From Virgibacillus_R byunsanensis (lineage in GTDB: Bacteria; Bacillota; Bacilli; Bacillales; Amphibacillaceae): DNA of 50,490 nt. The notes beneath the pieces were generated by a model, which was not told where the DNA came from, did not search any database, and saw only the letters and a list, made by a program, of their open reading frames with translations. Shown one piece after another: positions 7,949 to 15,786 of this stretch. The stretch spans positions 1 to 50,490 of the forward strand of contig NZ_JBHTKJ010000005.1 of assembly GCF_042675965.1 (NCBI RefSeq), read 5' to 3'. Position numbers and translations under genes: made by a program. Each line of letters starts with the position of its first letter. The stretch's first letter is position 1.

Positions 7949-9379
7949 TTATCTTTTAGCTAATTCTGCAGAAAGTATTTTGTTAACCATTGGAGGATTT
8001 GCCTGGCCTTTAGTAGCCTTCATTACCTGTCCAACTAAATATTTCTGTGCTTTATCTTTCCCGTCTTTATAGTCAATGATGGATTGCTCATTCTCATCTA
8101 ATATTTTCGTGATGATTTCTGTTAACTGTCCTTCATCAGAAATTTGAACAAGTCCTTTTTCCTTAATGATTTTTTCAGGCTCTCCACCGTTATCAACTAG
8201 TTCAGCAAATACTTTCTTCGCCATTTTCGATGAAATGGTTCCATCTTCAATTAATTGAATCATTTTCGCTAAGGATTCTGGCGTTACTGCCAGTTGATTA
8301 AGTTCTTTCTGATGTTTATTCATGTATGCAGAAACTTCGCCCATCAGCCAGTTAGATGCCTGTTTGATAGCTGCACCATGTTGGGTGGTCTCTTCAAAGA
8401 AATCAGACATTTCTTTAGAATTTGTTAGAACCGCAGCATCATACTCGGATAAACCTAACTCGTCCATATATCGTTTTTTTCGTACATCTGGCAATTCAGG
8501 AATTTCGTTACGAATTCGTTCCTTCCATGCTTCATCAATATATAACGGCAATAAATCTGGTTCAGGGAAGTATCGATAATCATCAGAACCCTCTTTAACC
8601 CGCATCAATATGGTTTCTTTTGTCTTTTCATCATAACGGCGTGTTTCTTGTAGAATTTCTCCACCTGTTAATAACTCTTTTTCCTGACGTTTCTCTTCAA
8701 ATTCAAGTCCTTTTTGTACAAAAGAAAATGAATTAAGGTTTTTTAACTCTGTTTTTGTTCCAAATTCATCTTGGCCGATAGGTCGTATCGAAAGGTTGGC
8801 ATCACAACGAAGTGAACCCTCTTCCATTTTACAATCGGATACTCCTGTGTATTGGATGATATTTTTCAATTTTTCCAAGTAAGCATACGCCTCTTCAGGT
8901 GATCGCATATCTGGTTCGGAAACAATTTCAATTAATGGTGTTCCTTGACGGTTGAAGTCAACCAACGAATAACCGTCATCCTGGTGTGTTAATTTACCAG
9001 CGTCTTCTTCAATGTGTAAACGCGTAATTCCAATGCGTTTTTTCTCTCCATTAACTTCGATTTCAATCCAGCCATTTTCAGCAATTGGCTTATCGAATTG
9101 CGAGATTTGATATGCTTTCGGATTATCTGGGTAAAAGTAATTTTTACGATCAAATTTAGTGTCGGAAGCAATTTCACAATTTAATGCCATTCCAGCCTTC
9201 ATCGCAAAGTTAACGACTTCCTCATTTAATACAGGTAGAACACCTGGATATCCAAGGTCGATTGGGTTAACGTTCGAGTTTGGCTCCGAACCAAATGCAT
9301 TTGGACTCGGGCTGAATATTTTTGAATTTGTTTTTAGTTCCACGTGTACTTCTAGACCAATGATAGTTTCAAAATTCAT
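7949..9379 (-). CDS. gatB: Asp-tRNA(Asn)/Glu-tRNA(Gln) amidotransferase subunit B
   Basis: GatB is the tRNA-binding kinase subunit of GatCAB. It phosphorylates the misacylated Glu-tRNA(Gln) or Asp-tRNA(Asn) so that ammonia delivered from GatA can amidate it. The N-terminus (MNFETIIGLEVHVELKT) and the signature DFNRQGTPLIEIVSEPD near residue 150 are diagnostic. The C-terminal YqeY-like helical domain runs from about 330 to the end and finishes ANPPMVNKILSAELAKR. The length of 476 aa is standard. Its ATG overlaps the last base of the gatA stop codon, so the two are translationally coupled. Confidence 0.97.
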   Translation of the reverse strand: MNFETIIGLEVHVELKTNSKIFSPSPNAFGSEPNSNVNPIDLGYPGVLPVLNEEVVNFAMKAGMALNCEIASDTKFDRKNYFYPDNPKAYQISQFDKPIAENGWIEIEVNGEKKRIGITRLHIEEDAGKLTHQDDGYSLVDFNRQGTPLIEIVSEPDMRSPEEAYAYLEKLKNIIQYTGVSDCKMEEGSLRCDANLSIRPIGQDEFGTKTELKNLNSFSFVQKGLEFEEKRQEKELLTGGEILQETRRYDEKTKETILMRVKEGSDDYRYFPEPDLLPLYIDEAWKERIRNEIPELPDVRKKRYMDELGLSEYDAAVLTNSKEMSDFFEETTQHGAAIKQASNWLMGEVSAYMNKHQKELNQLAVTPESLAKMIQLIEDGTISSKMAKKVFAELVDNGGEPEKIIKEKGLVQISDEGQLTEIITKILDENEQSIIDYKDGKDKAQKYLVGQVMKATKGQANPPMVNKILSAELAKR

Positions 9380-10848
9380 TATTTGCCACCTCCTAATTGA
9401 GGTCGTTTCGTATGATAATCGGTTGCTTGTTCAAACGCATGTGCTGTGCGATAGATCGTCTGTTCATCAAAATGCTTTCCAATAATTTGTAAGCCAAGTG
9501 GTAATCCTTTTTCAGAGAAACCACATGGTATTGAAATTCCTGGTACCCCTGCTAAATTAACAGGAATCGTTAGAATATCATTCGCATACATCGTTAATGG
9601 GTCATCCACTTTCTCCCCGACTTTAAATGCAGGCGTCGGTGTTGTTGGTCCAATAACTACATCATACTGTTCAAAAATGCTATCAAAATCATTTTTAATT
9701 AACGTGCGAACCTGCTGTGCTTTTTTATAGTAAGCATCATAATATCCTGAACTTAATGCAAAAGTCCCCAGCATGATACGACGTTTTACTTCGTCACCAA
9801 AGCCTTCGCTACGTGACATCTTAAACATATCCAGCATATTTGTCGCTTTTTCAGAACGAACACCATAGCGCACGCCATCAAATCTGGCAAGGTTGGCTGA
9901 TGCTTCTGAGGATGCTAGTAAATAATAGGTAGCAACTGCATATTTGGAGTGTGGCAAGGAAACCTCTTCCCATTCAGCCCCGAGTGATTCGTATGTTTTC
10001 AATGCATTCAAGACAGATTCTTTAACTTCTGGTGCTACACCCTCAGCAAGATACTCTTTTGGTACAGCAATTTTCAAACCCTTCACATCGCCTGTTAGGG
10101 AACTCGTAAATGAAGGAACCTCGATATCCACACTCGTCGAATCCATTTCATCATGACCCGAGATCACTTCAAGAACACGTGCATTATCTTCCACATTTCT
10201 CGTAACCGGTCCTATTTGATCAAGTGAGGAAGCAAATGCTACTAAGCCAAATCGAGATACACGTCCATATGTAGGCTTCATTCCGACCACACCACAAAAT
10301 GCTGCAGGCTGTCGAATGGAGCCACCCGTGTCTGAGCCTAATGAAAACAGAACTTCACCAGCTGCTACTGCTGCAGCAGAACCACCACTCGAACCACCTG
10401 GTACGTAGTCAGTATTCCAAGGATTTCGAGTTGGTGCATAGCTTGAATTTTCATTTGATGAACCCATTGCAAATTCATCCATGTTCAATTTACCAATTGT
10501 AATTGCTTTTTCTCTATCTAACTTGCTCACAACAGTTGCGTTATACAATGGATCATCAAAGTTTCGTAAAAACTGACTTCCACATGTCGTGCGCAACCCT
10601 TTTGTTACCATATTATCTTTGATTCCAGTAGGTATACCAAATAAACGATAATTTTCCGTGTCGGTTGTGCTATCAAGTTCTTTTGCCTGGTTGCGTGCAT
10701 TTTCTTCATCCAGGGTTAAAAATGCTTGTACTTGGTCATCAACTTCTTTAATCCGATCATATGACGTGTTAACCAAGTCTTCAACAGTAATTTCTTTATT
10801 ATGTAATTTTTCTTCTATCTCTTTAATACTATGGTCAAATAATGACAT
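9379..10848 (-). CDS. gatA: Asp-tRNA(Asn)/Glu-tRNA(Gln) amidotransferase subunit A
   Basis: GatA is the glutaminase subunit that hydrolyses glutamine and channels ammonia to GatB. It belongs to the amidase-signature family and shows the Ser-cisSer-Lys triad: the Lys in GIPTGIKDNMV, and the two Ser residues in PGGSSGGSAAAVAAG and GSDTGGSIRQPAAF. The length is 489 aa, close to the B. subtilis enzyme. It begins 12 nt after gatC and overlaps gatB, giving the usual gatCAB operon of bacteria that lack glutaminyl-tRNA synthetase. Confidence 0.97.
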   Translation of the reverse strand: MSLFDHSIKEIEEKLHNKEITVEDLVNTSYDRIKEVDDQVQAFLTLDEENARNQAKELDSTTDTENYRLFGIPTGIKDNMVTKGLRTTCGSQFLRNFDDPLYNATVVSKLDREKAITIGKLNMDEFAMGSSNENSSYAPTRNPWNTDYVPGGSSGGSAAAVAAGEVLFSLGSDTGGSIRQPAAFCGVVGMKPTYGRVSRFGLVAFASSLDQIGPVTRNVEDNARVLEVISGHDEMDSTSVDIEVPSFTSSLTGDVKGLKIAVPKEYLAEGVAPEVKESVLNALKTYESLGAEWEEVSLPHSKYAVATYYLLASSEASANLARFDGVRYGVRSEKATNMLDMFKMSRSEGFGDEVKRRIMLGTFALSSGYYDAYYKKAQQVRTLIKNDFDSIFEQYDVVIGPTTPTPAFKVGEKVDDPLTMYANDILTIPVNLAGVPGISIPCGFSEKGLPLGLQIIGKHFDEQTIYRTAHAFEQATDYHTKRPQLGGGK

Positions 10849-10860
10849 TGTTTTCCCTCC

Positions 10861-11151
10861 TTACTCCAAAATCGATGGCACTCTGAATTGACCGGCTTCT
10901 TTGTCGGGAGCGTTCTTCAAAGCTTCTTCTTTCGTAATCCATTTTCTTGGTTCATCTTTTCGTAGTACATTCTTCACATTTTGGTCATGTGTTGTTGGTT
11001 CAATACCCTCTGTATTCAATTCAGTTAATTGATCTGCATAATCAATAATTGCGCTTAAATCTTTCGTTAGCTGTTCCACTTCATGATCAGTCACTGCTAA
11101 TCTTGCCAAATGCGCAACATGCTTTACTTGATCCTTTGATATATCTGACAA
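10861..11151 (-). CDS. gatC: Asp-tRNA(Asn)/Glu-tRNA(Gln) amidotransferase subunit C
   Basis: GatC is the small linker subunit that wraps GatA and GatB together. I choose a TTG start at 11151: it follows GGAGGTG with a 6-nt spacer and gives (M)SDISKDQVKHVAHLARLAV and 96 aa, the length of the B. subtilis protein. A longer frame reaches 11211, but its extra 20 residues lie across this ribosome binding site and are not expected from the family. Conserved features are the N-terminal VKHVAHLARL helix and the LTELNTEGIEPTTH loop. The C-terminal segment GQFRVPSILE, which contacts GatA, is intact. Confidence 0.93.
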   Translation of the reverse strand: MSDISKDQVKHVAHLARLAVTDHEVEQLTKDLSAIIDYADQLTELNTEGIEPTTHDQNVKNVLRKDEPRKWITKEEALKNAPDKEAGQFRVPSILE

Positions 11152-11219
11152 TATATACACCTCCATAAAGGTTTTTAAATTAGGGTAAAACTTCCTGAAA
11201 AACTCTTGCAATACTATTG

Positions 11220-11249
11220 ATAATAGCAGAATTTGACGCTAATTAGCAA
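11220..11249 (-). promoter_or_regulatory. Candidate sigma-A promoter of gatCAB
   Basis: On the minus strand TTGCTA (11249-11244) and TATTAT (11225-11220) are separated by 18 nt, about 70 nt upstream of the gatC start and just beyond the terminator of the peptide-pheromone cassette. Confidence 0.5.
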
Positions 11250-11272
11250 CTTTAAAGGGAAATTCAATTTGA

Positions 11273-11311
11273 GTAAAAAAAGACCTGAAATAGCTTCCAC
11301 ACTATTTCAGG
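11273..11311 (-). terminator. Rho-independent terminator of the regulator-pheromone operon
   Basis: A perfect 10-bp stem, CCTGAAATAG (11284-11293) and CTATTTCAGG (11302-11311), has an 8-nt loop. On the minus strand it is followed by TCTTTTTTTACTC. It ends the small peptide gene and insulates it from gatCAB. Confidence 0.88.
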
Positions 11312-11365
11312 CAAATAATATCATATAGTAATAGGGTAAAAAAATTACTTAAAAGGGTCATTAAT

Positions 11366-11509
11366 TTAGGCATTGAATTCATAATTACCAATTGAAAGAA
11401 CACTAGGTTCTAAATCAGATGCTGTATCCAATGGTTGCTTATCCTGCGCAAATAAAAATCCAGCAACAAGAAGAGTTCCTAATGTTATAGTAGTAAATAC
11501 TTTTTTCAT
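11366..11509 (-). CDS. 47-aa secreted pro-peptide, candidate RNPP quorum-sensing pheromone precursor
   Basis: The gene begins 13 nt after the regulator's stop codon, with a near-ideal AAAGGAGGGG ribosome binding site that overlaps that stop, so translation is probably coupled. The product has a classic export signal: MKK, then a hydrophobic core TLGTLLVAGFLF, then AQDKQPLD, a likely signal-peptidase region. The short polar tail ends PSVLSIGNYEFNA. Length and layout match PapR (48 aa), NprX and Phr precursors, which are exported, trimmed, and re-imported by Opp to bind the adjacent TPR regulator. The active peptide is probably cut from the last 5-10 residues (the YEFNA side); that is inference. 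The gene is followed directly by a strong terminator. Confidence 0.75.
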   Translation of the reverse strand: MKKVFTTITLGTLLVAGFLFAQDKQPLDTASDLEPSVLSIGNYEFNA

Positions 11510-11522
11510 ATTATCCCCTCCT

Positions 11523-12788
11523 TTACAGTATAATTAATTCCTCATAAGATATATTGGCTAGTTTATAATACTTAACCGCGTCTTTATACTTACATAGATA
11601 CTCATAATGTTTACCTAGCATATTAGCGTAAACTACTATATTCGCATAATCTTTATGTTTCTGTAGATATGGTATAAATTCCTTGATAACTAAAGATTCA
11701 AATTTAGCATATTCCTGATTTAACACTAAATTATAAGTGCTGATTACATAATAATGAATTTTAAATAGTTCATTATCTGTTTTACCATCCAATAGTTCAG
11801 TTCCTTTTTCTATCATCTTTTTAGTATTATCAAGATCATAAATTGAGTAATATTCTTTAATTAAAGATGTCACTGCTGTTAACTTTGCATTAAGGTCAAC
11901 TTCAACATCATTATATACCTCTTCATAATAATGAATTGCTTCTTTAGTATCTCCTTTTGTTGCATGGAGGAAACCTAGATTCTGATTGGATAATTGAATG
12001 ATTTGTTGATTTTTATTCAATTCACCTAAATGCTTGGCAAGATTATGGTTTTTTATCGATTTATCCCACATTCTAATTCGACGATATGATATACCAAGCA
12101 CAATATGACATTGTGCACAGCGAATAAAATTATACTGTTTTCTGAAAACGTCTATAGCTTTATCAGCGTAATCTATCGCTTCAAGTGTATTACGTAATTT
12201 ACTATGTGTTACTCCAATAGTATATTGAAGATCAGCAACTTCCTCTTCTGGTAACTCAAGCTGATTCAGTTTTTCTTCTGATAGCTTATACATACGCATA
12301 GCCTGATTAATCTCAGAAGTTAAAGTTGCATAATTCCCTTTAAACTTATACCAATAATACTGGTGTAAACTATCTAAGGTGCTGGAAATTTCAGCTAATC
12401 TATTTATTTCAGCTAATGCTTCCTCAAGTTTACCTAAAACTAAGTAGTACCGAACCTTATGAATCTCAAACATTACTAGACTATCAGAATGAGCGGACTC
12501 CATTAATCCTTCTAATTCTTCGTATGCAGCTATAATTTCTTGTTTGTCATTTACTTCAAAAAGTAGATTATACCAATTTTGACACTTCTCTTTGATGGTT
12601 GTATCTATTTCATTATCCAGTTGGATTCCTAGACGCGTACATAACAGACTGATCACATCTGGGCTAGCGTCCGTCTTTTGATTTTCAATCTTTGATAAGT
12701 AGGACATAGATACGATACCTTCTGCTAACTGTTCCTGCGTCATTTCTTGTTTAATTCGATGCAATTTTATAAAGGGCCCTATCTCCAT
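11523..12788 (-). CDS. HTH-TPR transcriptional regulator, NprR/PlcR (RNPP) family
   Basis: Residues 5-60 form an XRE-type helix-turn-helix (HRIKQEMTQEQLAEG, then SMSYLSKIENQKTDASPD). The remaining 360 residues are tetratricopeptide helices (for example AQCHIVLGISYRRIRMWDKS and HATKGDTKEAIHYYEEVY). At 421 aa it matches NprR (about 423 aa) rather than PlcR (about 285 aa). In this family a re-imported oligopeptide binds the TPR groove and switches the regulator's oligomeric state and DNA binding; NprR also has a Rap-like role towards the sporulation phosphorelay. The downstream signal-peptide gene fits as the cognate pheromone. Targets are unknown; neighbouring rocA and the cassette itself are the nearest candidates. 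The ATG at 12788 follows AAGGTGGG. Confidence 0.85.
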   Translation of the reverse strand: MEIGPFIKLHRIKQEMTQEQLAEGIVSMSYLSKIENQKTDASPDVISLLCTRLGIQLDNEIDTTIKEKCQNWYNLLFEVNDKQEIIAAYEELEGLMESAHSDSLVMFEIHKVRYYLVLGKLEEALAEINRLAEISSTLDSLHQYYWYKFKGNYATLTSEINQAMRMYKLSEEKLNQLELPEEEVADLQYTIGVTHSKLRNTLEAIDYADKAIDVFRKQYNFIRCAQCHIVLGISYRRIRMWDKSIKNHNLAKHLGELNKNQQIIQLSNQNLGFLHATKGDTKEAIHYYEEVYNDVEVDLNAKLTAVTSLIKEYYSIYDLDNTKKMIEKGTELLDGKTDNELFKIHYYVISTYNLVLNQEYAKFESLVIKEFIPYLQKHKDYANIVVYANMLGKHYEYLCKYKDAVKYYKLANISYEELIIL

Positions 12789-12857
12789 CTATATACCCAC
12801 CTTAACAACAAGTTGTCTGTATTTATATAATAACATAAATTCAAAATATTCATATTG

Positions 12858-12912
12858 GGAAAGTTGATGGGTGAATATGTCGATTATCACCTTAAAAACT
12901 TTCCAACTTTCC
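12858..12912. promoter_or_regulatory. Nested inverted repeats upstream of the NprR-like regulator (candidate operator)
   Basis: GGAAAGTTG (12858-12866) is the exact reverse complement of CAACTTTCC (12904-12912). Between them GGTGA (12870-12874) and TCACC (12887-12891) form an inner inverted repeat. The block lies 70-124 nt upstream of the regulator start, between it and the rocA terminator, where an autoregulatory site would be expected. Confidence 0.4.
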
Positions 12913-12922
12913 TAAAACGATG

Positions 12923-12969
12923 AAAAAGAACTCCTTTCTGCAAAAAAGAGCAAAAAAGGAGTTCTTTTT
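12923..12969 (-). terminator. Rho-independent terminator of rocA
   Basis: AAAAAGAACTCCTTT pairs with AAAGGAGTTCTTTTT across a loop of about 15 nt. The stem carries T-tracts on both sides, so it could stop transcription in either direction. It lies 16 nt past the rocA stop. Confidence 0.85.
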
Positions 12970-12984
12970 ATCATGACTATTTAC

Positions 12985-14532
12985 TTAGAACATTTCAGAA
13001 GTTGTTTTTCCTTGCATATGATGGATTAGGTAATCTGGTCCACCAGCTTTTGAATCGGTACCTGACATATTGAATCCACCGAATGGTTGGTAACCAACAA
13101 TAGCTGCTGTACATCCACGGTTGAAGTACAAGTTACCGACATGGAAGTCAGTACGTGCTTTTTCTTGATGTGTACGGTTATTTGTAATTACCGCACCAGT
13201 TAAACCATAATCAGTATTGTTAGCAATTTCAATTGCATGATCAAAATCTTTTGCTTTGGTTAATCCTACAACAGGACCAAAGATCTCTTCTTGCATAATA
13301 CGTGATTCTGGATCAGCATCTGCGAAAACAGTTGGATTAATGAACCAACCTTTACTGTCGTCTCCAGTACCACCAGCAATAAGTTCCGCTTCTTTCTTAC
13401 CAATTTCAATGTAGCTCATAATTTTATCGTATGCACCTTGATCAATTACAGGTCCCATAAAGTAAGAATTATCATGTGGGTCACCTGCTGATAATTCTTT
13501 TGTTAATTGAGCAACACGATCTTTCACTTGATCGTATACATCTTCATGGATTACAGCACGTGAACATGCAGAACACTTTTGTCCTGAGAACCCAAATGCA
13601 GATTGAACAATCGATTGTGCTGCTAGTTCTAAATCAGCCTCATTATCGACAACGATGGTGTCTTTACCACCCATTTCAATAATTGTACGTTTAAGCCACT
13701 TTTGGCCTTTTTGTACCTTTGCTGCACGTTCAAAAATACGTGTACCAACGTCACGAGAACCTGTAAAGCTTACAAAGCGAGTACGTGGGTGATCTACTAG
13801 ATAGTCCCCAACCTCACTACCAGGCCCTGGAATATAGTTAATAACTCCTGCTGGTAATCCTGCTTCTTCAAGGACTTCCATTAATTTATAAGCAATTACA
13901 GGTGTTGAGCTTGCTGGTTTAAGTAATACTGTATTACCTGAAACCATTGCTGCTGTTGTTGTTCCTGCCATGATGGCAAATAGGAAGTTCCAAGGTGAGA
14001 TTACCACACCCACTCCTAGTGGAATATAGTTATATTGATTATATTCGATAGGTCTACTGTTAATTTTTACACCGTCTTTGAATTCAAGCATTTGACGGCC
14101 GTAATATTCAAGGAAATCAATCGCTTCTGCGGTATCCGCATCAGCCTCTTTCCATGGTTTTCCGCCTTCTTTAACTAGGTGTGCTGTGAATTCATGCTTG
14201 CGTCGGCGAACAATTGCTGCAGCACGGAATAGTATATCAGCACGAAACTTAGGGTCGGATTTTCTCCACCACTGGAATGTTTCGTCTGCAACTTTCATTG
14301 CTTGCTCAGCTAATTCTTTATTTGCTTTTGAAACATAACCGACAACTTCATCTTTATTAGCCGGATTTAAAGAAACAATTTTATCTTCTGTTGTTATACG
14401 TTCTCCACCAATAATTAGCGGATATTCTTTCCCTAGATCTGCTTCCACCTTCTTAAGGGCTTCTAGCATTTCCTTTTTATTTTCTTCTACAGTAAAGTCT
14501 GTAAAAGGTTCGTGTGTGTACGGTACTACCAT
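12985..14532 (-). CDS. rocA: L-glutamate gamma-semialdehyde (1-pyrroline-5-carboxylate) dehydrogenase
   Basis: This NAD-dependent aldehyde dehydrogenase oxidises glutamate semialdehyde/P5C to glutamate, the last step of proline and arginine breakdown. Its 515 aa match RocA/PruA of Bacillaceae. Visible motifs are the NAD-binding PWNFLFAIMAGTT and SFTGSRDVG, the general-base glutamate in IEMGGKD, the catalytic cysteine in GFSGQKCSACSR, and the C-terminal FGGFNMSGTDSKAGGPDYL. It has its own promoter and terminator, so it is transcribed alone despite sitting between camS and the quorum-sensing regulator. In B. subtilis rocA lies with rocB and rocC; here it stands by itself, and proline catabolic partners are not in the window. 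Confidence 0.95.
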   Translation of the reverse strand: MVVPYTHEPFTDFTVEENKKEMLEALKKVEADLGKEYPLIIGGERITTEDKIVSLNPANKDEVVGYVSKANKELAEQAMKVADETFQWWRKSDPKFRADILFRAAAIVRRRKHEFTAHLVKEGGKPWKEADADTAEAIDFLEYYGRQMLEFKDGVKINSRPIEYNQYNYIPLGVGVVISPWNFLFAIMAGTTTAAMVSGNTVLLKPASSTPVIAYKLMEVLEEAGLPAGVINYIPGPGSEVGDYLVDHPRTRFVSFTGSRDVGTRIFERAAKVQKGQKWLKRTIIEMGGKDTIVVDNEADLELAAQSIVQSAFGFSGQKCSACSRAVIHEDVYDQVKDRVAQLTKELSAGDPHDNSYFMGPVIDQGAYDKIMSYIEIGKKEAELIAGGTGDDSKGWFINPTVFADADPESRIMQEEIFGPVVGLTKAKDFDHAIEIANNTDYGLTGAVITNNRTHQEKARTDFHVGNLYFNRGCTAAIVGYQPFGGFNMSGTDSKAGGPDYLIHHMQGKTTSEMF

Positions 14533-14600
14533 GAAAAAACCTCCTTTTAAAAATTAACAATAACACTTCCATTCACATGATTGCGTTTACACAGACAACC

Positions 14601-14660
14601 GAATGAAGTCTTCCATTCATTATTTTAACCGAATTGTGCTAACAGTTCAACGAATTGAAC
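14601..14660 (-). promoter_or_regulatory. Promoter of rocA with two inverted repeats
   Basis: On the minus strand TTGAAC (14650-14645) and TAAAAT (14627-14622) are separated by 17 nt, a good sigma-A promoter. Inverted repeat GTTCAA-CGAA-TTGAAC (14645-14660) covers the -35, and GAATGAAG-TC-TTCCATTC (14601-14618, one mismatch) covers the expected start site. A third CTTCCATTC half-site is at 14566-14574. The spacing suggests an operator for a dedicated regulator; which one cannot be told. Confidence 0.6.
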
Positions 14661-14663
14661 CCA

Positions 14664-15773
14664 TTAATGGAAAATATGCACTGTAGGATCCTCCGCGCCA
14701 GCTTCCCGGTAAATGAGACTTTCCATTTTTTCATCTGACATAATTTTAACTTCTAAATCATAATAATTTGGAAAAATTTCTTTAAGGACGCCATATGCAT
14801 ACTGTGTAAAGCCTACTACTTCGCCCTTTCCATAAAACTCAAGTGGTACCTCAATCGTTAATTTCTTCAAATCATCATTTACATAAAAACCTTCGCCAAT
14901 AGAGCCTACATAGTTCGGAAAATATTGAGCTATCTCATTACCAAAGCTATTTATTAGCTGGGAATCATCATAGTATTTTTCCTCTGCCTCATCTGATGGA
15001 AAAAGTACATACTCCTCATCAATCGTTTCCCAATCATTAAGTGACATATCACTACCTGCTATATTTGTTTTTGCAACGAAGTTTCCAGGTATAGGAGAGC
15101 CCTGGTCAGCTTCTCTATATATAGCGAACATGATAGGCACCCCGTTTAATTCATCCATTTGACGAACACGTTCCAACATTGTTTGCGCCATTTCATTGGC
15201 TTGTTCCATCATTTCTCTTTGGGATATATCTTCGTAATAATACGGGCCTCCAGGTTCAGTCTGAAACCGGTAAACTGATTTCATTGCGATACCTATTGAG
15301 ATACCGACTAGCTCTACAGTATTATCTTCTTTTTTTCGTAAATAGTTTTGTTCTAGTACATGGGATAAATATCGTGGATTTTCACGATAAACTTCTTCCT
15401 CCTCATCATCTTCAACTACTGGGTTTAATCCATCAATCCAATCAATAACCATATCTTCGGTTAAATACTGACCTTCCTGATAAAAATACTTTTCTGGATC
15501 AAACTCTGCTTTAGAATGACGTCTTAATCCTTCTTCGACTTCATCAATGTCCACACGATTTCCTAACTGATCTGTTATTACTCCTCTAGCTGCACTCGGC
15601 TTGAAAGGAAGGATCATCTTATAATTCTCTTCTGATAATTGATAGCTAGGCACAATAGAGGTTTCTTCTCTTGTTTCTTCATTTTCCTGAACAACTTCAT
15701 CTTCATTAATACTTGGTGCACAGCTCGTTATGAATAGGAGGGTACCTATTAACCAAATGCTTACCTTTTTCAT
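14664..15773 (-). CDS. camS: CamS family lipoprotein (YerH; sex pheromone cAM373 precursor family)
   Basis: This is an exported lipoprotein: MKK, a hydrophobic core, then the lipobox TSC with the acylated Cys at residue 18, followed by an acidic linker (EDEVVQENEETREE). The mature domain is the CamS fold of unknown biochemical role. In staphylococci and enterococci the cleaved signal peptide of CamS yields a heptapeptide pheromone (AIFILAS); the corresponding residues before the Cys here read LLFITS. It is the distal gene of pcrB-pcrA-ligA-camS, 13 nt after ligA, as in B. subtilis. The length of 369 aa is usual. Confidence 0.9.
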   Translation of the reverse strand: MKKVSIWLIGTLLFITSCAPSINEDEVVQENEETREETSIVPSYQLSEENYKMILPFKPSAARGVITDQLGNRVDIDEVEEGLRRHSKAEFDPEKYFYQEGQYLTEDMVIDWIDGLNPVVEDDEEEEVYRENPRYLSHVLEQNYLRKKEDNTVELVGISIGIAMKSVYRFQTEPGGPYYYEDISQREMMEQANEMAQTMLERVRQMDELNGVPIMFAIYREADQGSPIPGNFVAKTNIAGSDMSLNDWETIDEEYVLFPSDEAEEKYYDDSQLINSFGNEIAQYFPNYVGSIGEGFYVNDDLKKLTIEVPLEFYGKGEVVGFTQYAYGVLKEIFPNYYDLEVKIMSDEKMESLIYREAGAEDPTVHIFH

Positions 15774-15786
15774 ATTTCCCCACTCC

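Noticed and set aside
11152..11211. Longer gatC start at 11211
   Set aside because: It would translate through the GGAGGTG site; the TTG at 11151 gives the family length of 96 aa.
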